From Rhizobium sp. Q54 (GTDB lineage: Bacteria; Pseudomonadota; Alphaproteobacteria; ATCC43930; CGMCC-115725), in contig CAMATN010000021.1 in assembly GCA_945861155.1 (NCBI GenBank), positions 1 through 50,635 on the forward strand: DNA of 50,635 bases, given 5' to 3'. Positions 1 to 8,434 of this stretch are shown here, one piece after another. Position 1 is the stretch's first letter, and every line of letters starts with the position of its first letter. The translations under genes and the position numbers were made by a program. The notes under the pieces were generated by a model. The model ran no database searches and had not been told where the DNA came from. It saw only the letters and a program-made list of their open reading frames with translations.

Positions 1-537
1 GCGCATCGCGCGACTGACCCCGGCGGCGTCGAGCCCGCGCAGCCGCGCTCCCGCCGCGGCCGCCGCCAACAGCGACACCTGGCCGTTCTGGTGCGCCAGC
101 GGTCGCGGCGTGAACCCGCCGGCCAGCCGCCCGACAACATCATAGCCAAGCACGAAAGCGGCGAGCATCTCGTGTCCGGGGCAGCGCGCGGCTTCGGCGA
201 CGGCGAGCACGGCCGGCAGAACCTGCATCGCCGCCTGGCCCGATACGAGGCGCAGCCCTTCGCACAATTCGATCGAGCGGCCGGCAATGCCGTTCAGCAA
301 CGCGGCGGTGCGCGGGTCCTGGGGAGGCCAGCCGCGCGCGTAGACCGTGGCGCCGCTGCCACAAGTGGCGCCGAGGCGCGCGCGCAGCTGGCCGATTTCG
401 GGCCGCTCGCCGCCGGCGAGGATCACCCCCAGCGTGTCGAGCAGAACGAGCTTGGCATGGCGGCGCACCGTCTCGGGAATATCCTCGCACCTGGTCTGCG
501 CGACAAACCGCGCCAGTTCCTCGATCTGCCGGCCCAT
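1..537 (-). CDS. MmgE/PrpD family protein (5' part, runs off the left edge)
   Basis: This is the N-terminal 179 residues of a minus-strand gene whose 3' end lies outside the window. The protein opens MGRQIEELARFVAQTRCED and continues through HAKLVLLDTLGVILAGG, the usual N-terminus of the MmgE/PrpD fold, which includes 2-methylcitrate dehydratase, cis-aconitate decarboxylase and many uncharacterised relatives. The later stretch VLGYDVVGRL is also typical. The substrate cannot be told from this part. The ATG at 537 is preferred because the family homology begins there and an AGGGG lies about 10 nt upstream. The frame stays open upstream, and a GTG at 630 is an alternative. It is divergent from gspG. 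Confidence 0.8.
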   Translation of the reverse strand, partial: MGRQIEELARFVAQTRCEDIPETVRRHAKLVLLDTLGVILAGGERPEIGQLRARLGATCGSGATVYARGWPPQDPRTAALLNGIAGRSIELCEGLRLVSGQAAMQVLPAVLAVAEAARCPGHEMLAAFVLGYDVVGRLAGGFTPRPLAHQNGQVSLLAAAAAGARLRGLDAAGVSRAMR

Positions 538-686
538 TATCGGGAACCCCTGCGTTGCCTGGCCGGGCGACTGCCGGGCCGGAGGGTCCGGTATGACAAA
601 TTCCTCGGCGATTTGGTAGAAATGATCCACGCGGCCCGCACCGACCAAATTCCCGTGGCCGGCAACGATCAACCTCAGATGCGCGC

Positions 687-1145
687 ATGATGCTTACCGT
701 CCCGCCAGCCAAGGCGAGTGATCGCCGCAACCATCCGGAGAGCGGCTTCACGCTGTTGGAGCTTCTGGTGGTCCTTGCCGTCCTCGGGCTGCTGATCGGC
801 CTCGTGGCGCCGGCGGCGCTGCGGCAGCTCGGCTCCGCAAAGCACAAGATCGCGCATCAATCGATCGAGCGGCTCGGCGGCGTCCTCGACCTGTACAAGC
901 TCGATGTCGGGGTCTATCCGACGACCGAGCAGGGGCTGCAAAGCCTGATAACGCGCCCGCCCGGGATGGCGCGCTGGAGCGGCCCCTATCTGAAGGGCGA
1001 GAAACTGCCGGAAGATCCCTGGGGCCACGGGTACCTCTATCGCAGCCCGAGCCAGCGGCCCGGGCGCGAGTACGACCTTTATTCGCTTGGCCCCGGCGGG
1101 CAGCCCGGCGGGACCGGCGATGCCGCGCCGATCTACAACGAGTGA
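687..1145 (+). CDS. gspG: Type II secretion major pseudopilin GspG
   Basis: This is the major subunit of the T2SS pseudopilus, a periplasmic piston assembled from inner-membrane prepilins. The 152-aa protein has a prepilin leader ending in Gly20, followed by FTLLELLVVLAVLGLLIGLV with the required Glu at +5 of the mature form (residue 25). The globular part carries the GspG hallmarks YPTTEQGLQSL, the WSGPYL/PEDPWG segment and YDLYSLGPGG near the C-terminus, the calcium-binding loop region. Two ATGs lie in tandem at 687 and 690. It is the only secretion gene here on the plus strand and converges on gspK with 34 bp between them, so it must have its own promoter. Processing needs a prepilin peptidase, which is not encoded in this window. 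Confidence 0.95.
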   Translation: MMLTVPPAKASDRRNHPESGFTLLELLVVLAVLGLLIGLVAPAALRQLGSAKHKIAHQSIERLGGVLDLYKLDVGVYPTTEQGLQSLITRPPGMARWSGPYLKGEKLPEDPWGHGYLYRSPSQRPGREYDLYSLGPGGQPGGTGDAAPIYNE

Positions 1146-1172
1146 AACCCCGGCGGCCCTCCTGCCGGGCGG
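1146..1172. terminator. Possible bidirectional stem-loop between gspG and gspK
   Basis: CCCGGC at 1149-1154 pairs with GCCGGG at 1164-1169 across a 9-nt loop, in the 34-bp gap between the convergent stops of gspG and gspK. A short CTTTG follows on the plus strand but there is no true T-run, so this is a weak candidate based on position and pairing. Confidence 0.3.
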
Positions 1173-1179
1173 CGCTTTG

Positions 1180-2022
1180 TCATTCGGCATCGCTGTCCCA
1201 CGCGAGGACGAGGTAAGTCCCCGGCCTCGGCATGATGCGGACGATCGCGGCGCGCCTGGCGCGGGCCTTGCCGGGTCCCTGTGCAATGGCCGCGATGCGC
1301 GCGGTGACGATTTCGGATTGTCGCGGCGCCGGCCGGGAACCAGCCGGGCCGGCTCGCCCGATCGCCGCCAGTGCCGCCAGCACCACTGGATCGGCCTGCG
1401 TGAGGCTCGGCTCGGCGGCCGCGAACAGCGACAGATGCGGACGGATCGCGGCGAATATGCCGGGCGTCATCCCGATCACGCGCCGCAACTCGTCGACCGT
1501 CTCGAGCGGTTCGCCCGGCGGCCCGTAATCGAGCCCAGCCGCGCGGTACTCCGCCAGCAGCGTTTCTGGCGGTCGAAACATTGCCGCCGCGCCTACCCAT
1601 TCGCCGATCGACGCCGCCAGCCGGCGCGCGTTCGGCGCGTCGCTGCCGGTGACGCGCAGCAGCGCTTCGAGGAGAGCGGACGATGCGACGTTGGGATTGA
1701 TCCGCGCCGTCTCGTCGTGCAGCCGGACCGTGACGCCGCAATCGCCGATGGCGAATTCGCGCGCGGCGCCGTCAAGCGGCCAGCGGCGCTCGGGCCGGCG
1801 ATCCAGCAGGTTGAAGATCGCGTGAAAGACCGCTCCCTCCGCCGCCGCGTCGGTCACCGCGTTCGCGGCCAGATTGCCGGCGATCCGGATCTCGGTCCGT
1901 CCGCTGCCCGCCAGATGCGCCGTGATGAACGCGATCAACACCAGCGTCCACAGCACGATGATCAGCGCAAAGCCACCGCTTTGCCGGCCCTGCCTAAGCG
2001 AAATTTCCGAACTCCGCCACAC
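1180..2022 (-). CDS. gspK: Type II secretion minor pseudopilin GspK
   Basis: GspK caps the pseudopilus tip together with GspI and GspJ. The 280-aa protein has a short leader ending in Gly17, then FALIIVLWTLVLIAF. It lacks the Glu at +5 that the other pseudopilins have, which is the known signature of GspK and fits a tip position. Downstream it shows ARINPNVAS, a helical saposin-like region with ARRLAASIGEW, and TVDELRRVIGMTPGIF, all typical of GspK. The GTG at 2022 directly follows the gspD stop, so translation is probably coupled. It is the last gene of the minus-strand array and converges with gspG. Confidence 0.93.
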   Translation of the reverse strand: MWRSSEISLRQGRQSGGFALIIVLWTLVLIAFITAHLAGSGRTEIRIAGNLAANAVTDAAAEGAVFHAIFNLLDRRPERRWPLDGAAREFAIGDCGVTVRLHDETARINPNVASSALLEALLRVTGSDAPNARRLAASIGEWVGAAAMFRPPETLLAEYRAAGLDYGPPGEPLETVDELRRVIGMTPGIFAAIRPHLSLFAAAEPSLTQADPVVLAALAAIGRAGPAGSRPAPRQSEIVTARIAAIAQGPGKARARRAAIVRIMPRPGTYLVLAWDSDAE

Positions 2023-4335
2023 CTAGAGCCCGTTCGGGTTTGGCACACCCCGGATGCCCCGGCGGCCCAGCTCCTGCGGCACCAGGGCGGCGTTGATCAG
2101 CTGATGGCGCATGTCTTCGGTCAGGGCGCGCGCATCGCGCTGGTCATGCACGACCTGGGGCGTGATCAGCACCAACAGCTCGGTGCGCGCGCGCGTGCTG
2201 CCCTGGGTCGAGAACAGCGAGCCGATGAGCGGTACGTCTTTCAGGAACGGAATGCCGTTGTTGCTGTCCGTGGCATTGTCGCGAATGAGGCCCGCCAGCG
2301 CGACCGTCTGGCCGCTCTGAACCGCCACTCTGGTGCGCACGAGGCGATCGTCGAAGGTCGGCGAACCGGTTGCCGTGTTCGCCGCCGGAGCCGCCACGTC
2401 GCTGACCTCCTGCGAGATGTCGAGGGTGACAAGGCCGCCTGAATTGATGCGCGGGGTCACCTGCATGATCACGCCGGTCGAGTGGTAGTCGATGCTGTTG
2501 ACGATCGGGGCGCCGGTGGTCAGCGTGCTGGTTGCGGTGGCGGTCAGGATCGGCACTTGCTGGCCGACCTGCAATCGGGCCGGTTCGTTGTCCATGACGA
2601 GCAGCTGCGGCGCCGACAGGACTTTGATCTTGGTGACGTCGGCGAGCGCGCGGAGGATGAAGGTCGGCGCCTTGGTCAGCGCGCACCCGACCAACCCGGT
2701 CGGCGGGATCGGCCCGGGCGGAAACACCGGAATGCTGCCCAGCGTCTGCGCGACGTGGTCGATCTTGAAGAAGAACTGGGTGCCGTATTGCAGCGTATCG
2801 TTGAGGGTGACCTCGGCAATCGTCGCGCTGATCAGCACCTGCAACGGGACGATGTCGATCTTGCGCAGCATGCGCTCGACAACCGAATACTCGCTCGCAG
2901 TCGCATAGATCAGCAGCGCGTTGTTGCGCCGATTGGCGAGGATGCGCATGCGGTTCTCGCCATTGCCGCCGCTCGGACCGGTCTCGGCCGATAAGGGCTC
3001 GGTCGCCGGCGCGGCGGAATTTGCCGGTCCGGTCAGCGCGCTCGCAAGGGCCGCGCTTGTCGCCGCCGCACCGCTCGGCGTGGTGAGACCGCCGCCGAGC
3101 CCGGCCGACCCCGCCGCGCCGCCGCGTCCAATGCCTCCGGGGCTCCCGGCTCCTCCAAGGGCGCCGGAATCGAGGCCGCGGCCCATACCGATCGTGGCCG
3201 ATTCAGCGCCGGGCGCTGTGCTTCCGGGCGCGGCGGCCGGCGTGACGTGACGCGGCGTAAACGCGCGCTGCAGCAGATTTTCGAGATCGGCGCTGTGGCC
3301 GCTCTGGACGTAATACACGTGCCAGGTCCGCGCCGTCGCGTCTTCGGCCCGGCTGGTAAGCCGAAAAAGCCGTTTTGCCGCGTCGAGGTAGCGCGGCTGC
3401 GACGAGGCGACCAGCACGGCGTTGACCCGCGGCAACGGCACGACCCGCACCATGCCGCTCAGCGGCCCGTCGGTCTCGGCCCGCAGCGCCTTTTCAAGCG
3501 CGGCGGCGACCCGCGCCACATCGCCGTCGCCGGTCGGGAACATCGCGAAGGACTGCCCGGCAAGCGTATCGATGTCGAACGCGCGCACGAGAGCGAGGAG
3601 CGCCTGACGGGCGGCCATGTCGCCGCTGATAATGAGGGCGTTGCGCGCCGGGTCGGCAGTCAGCTTGCTGCCCTCGGCGACATAAGGCTCGAGCACCTTG
3701 GCAAGGTCCTTGGCCGAGGCAAAGCGCAACGGCGCGACCTGCGTGCCGGCGCCGGAGACATCGAGGCCGGTGACCGTATTGGCGAGCGCAGCCGCGCCGA
3801 TCGGAACCACGGCGTAGAGCCCGTTTTTTCGGGTCAGCGTGGCGCCGCTCTGGTTGAGCAGCACCTCCAACGTGGGCAGCAATGCCTCACGCGACAGCGG
3901 CGTGCCGGTGTCGAGGGTGGCCGTGCCGGTCACGCTGGAATCGATCGTGTAGTTGAGCTTGAGCGTCGTTCCGAGAATGATGCGAGCGATCTCGCGAATG
4001 TCGGTGTCGGCGAAATTGAGCGTAACCTCGCCGGCCGGTCCCTCGGCCGTGAATCCTCGGGCAGGAGCGGGCAAGCGCGGAGCGATTGCCGGGGCGGTGG
4101 CGGTCCCGCGGTCTTCGAACACGCTCTTGCGGCGATCGGCGGGGATCGTACTGTTCACCCGCGGCTCGGCGGCCTGCAGCGAGACGGGCTGACCGAGCGG
4201 CGCAAGGCCGAGCGCTGGCAGCGACTGGCATCCGGCGAGGAGGAGAGATGCCAAGACCGCACCGAAAGCGTACGCCAGAGAGGAGAGGGGGGCCGGGCGG
4301 AAGCCCTGGCGGCGCCGAGCCAATCGCGAAATCAT
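2023..4335 (-). CDS. gspD: Type II secretion secretin GspD (outer-membrane channel, lipoprotein signal)
   Basis: GspD forms the outer-membrane multimeric secretin channel through which folded substrates leave. The 770-aa protein starts with a signal peptide ending in the lipobox LLAGC (Cys36), so the N-terminus is predicted to be acylated. N0/N1-type ring domains follow (EVTLNFADTDIREIARIIL, then LSREALLPTLEVLL), further N domains, and a Gly/Ala/Ser-rich linker around residues 370-450. The C-terminal secretin domain carries LQVGQQVPILT and the closing GIPFLKDVPLIGSLF with TELLVLITPQVV. Start and stop overlap the neighbouring genes: ATGA with the upstream gspC-like stop, and the stop abuts the gspK GTG. 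No pilotin (GspS) is visible nearby, and the self-lipidation signal may reduce the need for one. That last point is inference. Confidence 0.95.
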   Translation of the reverse strand: MISRLARRRQGFRPAPLSSLAYAFGAVLASLLLAGCQSLPALGLAPLGQPVSLQAAEPRVNSTIPADRRKSVFEDRGTATAPAIAPRLPAPARGFTAEGPAGEVTLNFADTDIREIARIILGTTLKLNYTIDSSVTGTATLDTGTPLSREALLPTLEVLLNQSGATLTRKNGLYAVVPIGAAALANTVTGLDVSGAGTQVAPLRFASAKDLAKVLEPYVAEGSKLTADPARNALIISGDMAARQALLALVRAFDIDTLAGQSFAMFPTGDGDVARVAAALEKALRAETDGPLSGMVRVVPLPRVNAVLVASSQPRYLDAAKRLFRLTSRAEDATARTWHVYYVQSGHSADLENLLQRAFTPRHVTPAAAPGSTAPGAESATIGMGRGLDSGALGGAGSPGGIGRGGAAGSAGLGGGLTTPSGAAATSAALASALTGPANSAAPATEPLSAETGPSGGNGENRMRILANRRNNALLIYATASEYSVVERMLRKIDIVPLQVLISATIAEVTLNDTLQYGTQFFFKIDHVAQTLGSIPVFPPGPIPPTGLVGCALTKAPTFILRALADVTKIKVLSAPQLLVMDNEPARLQVGQQVPILTATATSTLTTGAPIVNSIDYHSTGVIMQVTPRINSGGLVTLDISQEVSDVAAPAANTATGSPTFDDRLVRTRVAVQSGQTVALAGLIRDNATDSNNGIPFLKDVPLIGSLFSTQGSTRARTELLVLITPQVVHDQRDARALTEDMRHQLINAALVPQELGRRGIRGVPNPNGL

Positions 4336-5015
4336 CGGCGCGGACCCGGCCTCACCACTCCCTGCGGCGGGGCGGCGCCGGGCGGCGGAGCGGCCGGCGG
4401 AATTTGGGCTGCCGTTGCGGCGCCGGCCGGGCCGACCGGTCGCGTGGGCACGGCGGATCGCGCCGGCGCCGCCGCGGCTGTCTGCCCGGGTTGAGCGCCG
4501 GGGCGTGGGCCGGCAGTGCCGCGGGGCGATCGCGGCTGCGCGACCGGGCTCGGCTCGAGCTTTGGCTGCAAGGTCCGGGTTCCGGTCGGACCGACCAGCG
4601 AAATCTCGGTCGGGCCTATGGTCTCGATGCGCCAGCCGTTGACGCTCTCCCCTTCGGACACGATCAGCGGCTTGCCTCCGCTCACGGCGAAGATCGCAAG
4701 CCGGCGATCAGGCTCGATCACGATGCCGGCGAGCCTCCTGCCGGTTAGATCGGGGGTGCTCGGACCGTCGCTTTGGGTGGTTTCCGGCGGGCGGCGGGTC
4801 GCGCTGAACAGCGGCCGCGCGAGGCTGGTGGCGAGCAGATCGTCGAGCCGTGCCGGTTGGGCGCGCGGGATGGTTCGTGCGTCGGCGCTCCGAGGAGCGG
4901 GGGCGGCTTCCGTCACCGCCACCTCGTCGCCGGCGCCGGCGTAAAGCTCGCCCAGGATCAGCGCACCGAAGAGGACGCATCCTGCCGCCAGCAGCATCGC
5001 CCGAGGATCGATCAT
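4332..5015 (-). CDS. GspC/GspN-like inner-membrane T2SS protein, no PDZ domain
   Basis: The 227-aa protein occupies the slot of GspC, the inner-membrane component that contacts the secretin. It has one N-terminal membrane segment (about residues 7-26), a linker, then a homology-region-like core DLLATSLARPLFSATRRPP and RRLAGIVIEPDRRLAIF with ESVNGWRIETI, as in GspC HR and GspN-type proteins. The last 90 residues are a low-complexity Pro/Ala/Gly tail rather than the PDZ or coiled-coil domain of classical GspC. The ATG at 5015 overlaps the gspM stop and its own stop overlaps the gspD start. Whether it is best named GspC or GspN cannot be settled by eye. Confidence 0.75.
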   Translation of the reverse strand: MIDPRAMLLAAGCVLFGALILGELYAGAGDEVAVTEAAPAPRSADARTIPRAQPARLDDLLATSLARPLFSATRRPPETTQSDGPSTPDLTGRRLAGIVIEPDRRLAIFAVSGGKPLIVSEGESVNGWRIETIGPTEISLVGPTGTRTLQPKLEPSPVAQPRSPRGTAGPRPGAQPGQTAAAAPARSAVPTRPVGPAGAATAAQIPPAAPPPGAAPPQGVVRPGPRR

Positions 5016-5605
5016 CGCGCCGTCGTTCCGGCGGTTTCGTCGGCGCGAAACGCGTAAACCTCGAGGTTCGCATCGAGCGCCACGACCGGCGTTGCGCCCG
5101 GCCGCCTCTGGAAGCTGCGGATCTGCAAATTGTCGACGATCAACGGCGGTGTCGCCGTCTCGATCCGGCCGAGCAGCCTGGCCAGGCTCTCATAGGTGCC
5201 GTTGAGGACCAGCCTCAGGCCGAGCCGGCGATAGCCGCCCTGCTGCACCTCCGCCGGCAGGCTCTCGGTACTGCCGATCGAGATGCCGGCGGCGCCGGCG
5301 AGTTCCTGGATATGGCCTTGCAGGGCTGCCGACGCGATCGCGTCGCTCGCACCATCAAGTGTCAGCTTTTTGCTGCCGACCGCAGCGCGCAGCTCGGAAA
5401 CGCGAGCGCGCAGCACCGGCAGTTCGCCGGCGATCGTGTTCAGCTTTGCCAGCATCGCGCGCCGGGTCTCTATGCGTTGGGCGCGCTCGGCATAGAGGTC
5501 CAGCAGCGGAGCCGCCGCGATCGCATAGAGGCCCGCGAGCGCGAGGAAGGCCAGGCTCAACGCCAGCAGACGACCCTGCCACCCGGTCGGAAGGGTTGCG
5601 ATCAC
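5012..5605 (-). CDS. gspM: Type II secretion protein GspM
   Basis: GspM is a bitopic inner-membrane protein that binds GspL in the assembly platform. The 197-aa product begins MIATLPTGWQGRLLALSLAF, with one hydrophobic segment at about residues 11-31. A helical stretch rich in Arg/Glu/Leu follows (coiled-coil-like, about 35-70), then a ferredoxin-like periplasmic domain containing YESLARLLGRIE and PPLIVDNLQI, typical of the GspM/PilO type. The GTG at 5605 is chosen because it overlaps the gspL stop (GTGA) and puts the membrane segment near the N-terminus. The frame is open further upstream but that part overlaps gspL. Confidence 0.85.
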   Translation of the reverse strand: MIATLPTGWQGRLLALSLAFLALAGLYAIAAAPLLDLYAERAQRIETRRAMLAKLNTIAGELPVLRARVSELRAAVGSKKLTLDGASDAIASAALQGHIQELAGAAGISIGSTESLPAEVQQGGYRRLGLRLVLNGTYESLARLLGRIETATPPLIVDNLQIRSFQRRPGATPVVALDANLEVYAFRADETAGTTAR

Positions 5606-6675
5606 GGCGATGGCTCCATTTCGGCGACGATCGTAAACACCTCCGCGCGCAACAATTCGAGCCGGGTTACCGGTGCGGCAAAGCCCGGGTTGCGGAACTT
5701 TCCCTCGGCGGCCAGCGCTCCGATCAGACGGGCGGCCGCGGCCGACCTGCCGCTCAAGGTCACTTTGCGCTGCCGCAGGTCGATTTCCGTCAGATAGGTG
5801 TCGTCGGGCAGGATCCGCGTCACGATCGCCAAGACCTCGATCGGCCGCCCGGCTTTGTCCTGCGCGTAGCGTACGAGGTCCGCGGTGCGCGACAGCCGGT
5901 CGATCTCGCGGCGCAGCGCCTCGGCCTCGGCCGCCGTCGCCTGGCCGAGCCTGACCTCGCGGTCGAGCGCCGACAATTGCGCCGCCTGCTGCACGAACGG
6001 GATCGCGACGGCGCTGGCGGCCAGCATGGCGCAGCACGCCGCCGCCGCCCAAACGAGGCGGCGCGAGCCATGCGGAGGGTGGCCGCTGGTACCGTCGAGC
6101 GGCAGCAGCGCATGCTCCCCGGGCGCATAACCCCCGGGGTCATCCGCGATCTCGGCCCACCGCGGCGCGATCCCGGCCTGCGCGAGAGCCGCCATCAACG
6201 GCGCCAAATTGGCCTTGGGCATCAGCCACAGGCGCACCGACAGGCGCGCGTTCTGGCGGTCGACCGCCTCGATCCGATGGTTCCAATAGACCTCGTCAGC
6301 CGCGAACGGCGTCTCACGATCCATTTCGAAGGTCAGGACCTGGTTGAGTTCGGCCTGGGCCGCGAGCGGCAGGCTCAGCGTCTTTTCGAGGATCTCGGTC
6401 CTCGGCAGCCTGAGCACGGCAGGTCGGCTGGGCGAACGCGGCAGTTCGTCGAGCGCGGCGCTGCCGAGAGAAAACTGTCCGAGTAGCGCCTCCTTGCCGT
6501 TGCGGCGCACCGATACCGAGACCGAGGTCGGGACCGAGACAGCGCCGACCCGATCGAGCGGCCCGGTCGGGGCGATGACCAGCGCATCGGCGCTGGTCAC
6601 GGCGGAACGGCGCAGCCACGGCGGGAGCACCTCCGCCAGCTGTCCGACCCACCAAGCGAAAAACCCGCCTATCAC
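5602..6675 (-). CDS. gspL: Type II secretion assembly-platform protein GspL
   Basis: GspL links the cytoplasmic ATPase GspE to the inner-membrane platform. The 357-aa protein has an actin-like cytoplasmic N-terminal part opening FFAWWVGQLAEVLPPWLRR and containing LPRTEILEKTLSLPLAAQAEL and LTFEMDRETPF, both characteristic. A single membrane segment lies near residues 207-227 (LVWAAAACCAMLAAS). A periplasmic coiled-coil and ferredoxin-like PilN-type domain follows, with TRILPDDTYLTEIDLRQRKVTLSG. The GTG at 6675 is the only plausible start after the in-frame stop near 6776. It is followed by gspM with a 4-nt overlap. A 188-bp gap without a recognisable gene separates it from gspJ. Confidence 0.88.
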   Translation of the reverse strand: MIGGFFAWWVGQLAEVLPPWLRRSAVTSADALVIAPTGPLDRVGAVSVPTSVSVSVRRNGKEALLGQFSLGSAALDELPRSPSRPAVLRLPRTEILEKTLSLPLAAQAELNQVLTFEMDRETPFAADEVYWNHRIEAVDRQNARLSVRLWLMPKANLAPLMAALAQAGIAPRWAEIADDPGGYAPGEHALLPLDGTSGHPPHGSRRLVWAAAACCAMLAASAVAIPFVQQAAQLSALDREVRLGQATAAEAEALRREIDRLSRTADLVRYAQDKAGRPIEVLAIVTRILPDDTYLTEIDLRQRKVTLSGRSAAAARLIGALAAEGKFRNPGFAAPVTRLELLRAEVFTIVAEMEPSP

Positions 6676-6863
6676 TTCCGATTCAACCTCGTCGCGATCC
6701 GCAACGCCGGTGGCGTCGGCGATTGCCGGCGCCCGCGGTGCCGCCGAGCCGGCCCTCCCCGAGAGCCCGCCGGATCAATGACGACCCCGAAACCGGATTG
6801 TCCGCCGCGATGGCCCGTGGAGGCAACAAGTTTGAGTTTGGTCGGGTGGGCAAACCTGGGATT

Positions 6864-7553
6864 TCAGGGCCGCGACGCCGCGATCAGATCGGGCCATCGG
6901 CGACGGTCGTCCCCGGAAAAGACCAGCCGCACCCGTATCAGCTCCGGCGGGTCGTTCCCCTCCCAGCGCGCCTGCCAGCCGGCAGCCTCCGATAGCGGCG
7001 CCTGCGAAGGGAGCGCCTGGCCGCCGGCCATCTGCCAGCCGGGCTTATCGGCGGACGATGTGCCCCAATACGCCAGATCGAGCCGCTCGACGCCGTGCAG
7101 CAGCTCGGTGTCGGTTGCCTGCGGCGGCGTCAGCGCGTGCTCATGGCGACGCGGGCTCCACGACAGCATCAGACGCCGGTCGCTGACGTAGAGCGTCATG
7201 GCGGCGCGGCGGGTCGTGCCAAGCCCGGTCGGCATGTCGCCGATAAAGCTGATCCGGTCCGTCTCGCCTCTGAACCCGAAGGCGGGCTCGGCGGCGAGCC
7301 GGCTTCCGGGGGGAATGGCAGGCAGCCGGGTCAGCACGGAGCGCAGCAGGCGCATCGCCGCGTCGAGATCGGCGGTCTCGCCGATGCGCTGGGTCTGCGC
7401 CTGCCGCATCGCCAGCCCGGTGCGCACGCCCTGGGTCATCCCGACGACGAGCAGCCCGAGCACGACCAGCGCGACCAGCAGCTCAAGGAGCGTGAACCCG
7501 CCCTGAGCGGCGCCGGCTGGTCCAGGATCGCCGCATGGATCTCGGTCGGCCAT
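6864..7553 (-). CDS. gspJ: Type II secretion minor pseudopilin GspJ
   Basis: GspJ is a minor pseudopilin of the GspI-J-K tip complex that starts pseudopilus assembly. The 229-aa protein has a leader ending in Gly19, then FTLLELLVALVVLGLLVV with Glu at +5 (residue 24). The globular domain has GETDRISFIGDMP and LYVSDRRLMLSW, matching GspJ. The ATG at 7553 lies 7 nt after the gspI stop. It is followed by an unusual 188-bp gap before gspL, the largest inside the secretion array. Confidence 0.92.
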   Translation of the reverse strand: MADRDPCGDPGPAGAAQGGFTLLELLVALVVLGLLVVGMTQGVRTGLAMRQAQTQRIGETADLDAAMRLLRSVLTRLPAIPPGSRLAAEPAFGFRGETDRISFIGDMPTGLGTTRRAAMTLYVSDRRLMLSWSPRRHEHALTPPQATDTELLHGVERLDLAYWGTSSADKPGWQMAGGQALPSQAPLSEAAGWQARWEGNDPPELIRVRLVFSGDDRRRWPDLIAASRP

Positions 7554-7560
7554 CGCATTC

Positions 7561-7965
7561 TTACTTCGCGACCGCCGCGGCGCCGAGGCGTTGCGTCTTC
7601 AGCGTCACGGCGCGGTCTTGGCCGCGGCCGGGCCAGGAAATGGCGACCTCGACATCGAACAAAATGGCCGCTGCGCCGCCCGCTGCCGGCGGTGGCCCAC
7701 TCGCGACCGGAGTTATGCGCAGCCGCCAATGGTAGCCCCCACCGTCGTCTCCTTCGCTGTCGCCTTGCAGCAAAGCAGCGGCGCGGCCCACGGCGGCCAG
7801 ATGCGACTGCGCGCGCTGCACGGCCTCTTCGACCCGCGCCGCGGTATCGACCGCGACCAGCCCGTCGCCCCCCGCCCGGAACAGCGCGACCAGCGCCAGC
7901 CCGGCAATCGCCAGCGCGACCAATACCTCCAGCAGCGTGAACCCGTTGGCGGGTTTACCGGACAT
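7561..7965 (-). CDS. gspI: Type II secretion minor pseudopilin GspI
   Basis: GspI is the minor pseudopilin that nucleates the tip complex with GspJ and GspK. The 134-aa protein has a very short leader (MSGKPANG) then FTLLEVLVALAIAGLALVALF with Glu at +5 (residue 13). A small globular domain follows, with DVEVAISWPGRGQDR near the end as expected for GspI. The ATG at 7965 overlaps the end of gspH by 11 nt and gives the normal short prepilin leader. Longer in-frame versions would run back through gspH. Confidence 0.9.
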   Translation of the reverse strand: MSGKPANGFTLLEVLVALAIAGLALVALFRAGGDGLVAVDTAARVEEAVQRAQSHLAAVGRAAALLQGDSEGDDGGGYHWRLRITPVASGPPPAAGGAAAILFDVEVAISWPGRGQDRAVTLKTQRLGAAAVAK

Positions 7966-8434
7966 CGGCGATTCTGACCCTGCCGGTGAGCCAATCGACG
8001 CCGACCGCGACCCGCCGCGTCCAGTCCGCGAGCACGATCCGGCCCCCGGTCGAGCTGCCATCGGGATGGAAACGAATGGCGCCGCCGGTCTCACCCTGGC
8101 GCTCGCCGGAGACCATCAGAAGCTCGATCGACAGCCCGGGGGGAAATGACCGGGGCGCAGCGGCGCCGGGCCGATAGCGATGGTTTGCCAGGTCCAGCTC
8201 GAACCCGACGGCGCGATTGGCGGCAATCGCCTCGGAGCGCACCAGACGCAGTTCCGCAGCCAGCGCGGCGGCGGCCGTGTCGATGTCGAGCCGCTTGCTC
8301 CAGGGCGGCCGGTAGCCGATGACAAGAACCAGCGCGAAACCGAGGATCGCGAGCACCACGATGGTTTCGATCAGTGTGAAGCCGCCGGTTGCCGTCGCCC
8401 GGCGCAGCGGCGCCGGTCTATCCGGCGAGGTCAT
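7955..8434 (-). CDS. gspH: Type II secretion minor pseudopilin GspH
   Basis: GspH is the minor pseudopilin next to the tip complex. The 159-aa protein has a leader ending in Gly18, then FTLIETIVVLAILGFALVLV with Glu at +5 (residue 23). It continues with AAALAAELRLVRSEAIAANR and the C-terminal IRFHPDGSSTGGRIVL, the classical GspH/FimT ending. The start overlaps the gspF stop by 17 nt and the end overlaps gspI by 11 nt, indicating co-translation within the operon. Confidence 0.92.
   Translation of the reverse strand: MTSPDRPAPLRRATATGGFTLIETIVVLAILGFALVLVIGYRPPWSKRLDIDTAAAALAAELRLVRSEAIAANRAVGFELDLANHRYRPGAAAPRSFPPGLSIELLMVSGERQGETGGAIRFHPDGSSTGGRIVLADWTRRVAVGVDWLTGRVRIADVR

Noticed and set aside
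1087-2442. 451-residue open frame on the plus strand across gspK and gspD
   Set aside because: Arg/Gln/Asp/His-rich shadow of the minus-strand gspK and gspD codons in high-GC DNA; no family resemblance.
3247-4494. 415-residue open frame on the plus strand opposite gspD
   Set aside because: Antisense shadow of gspD and the gspC-like gene; composition typical of reversed high-GC codons.
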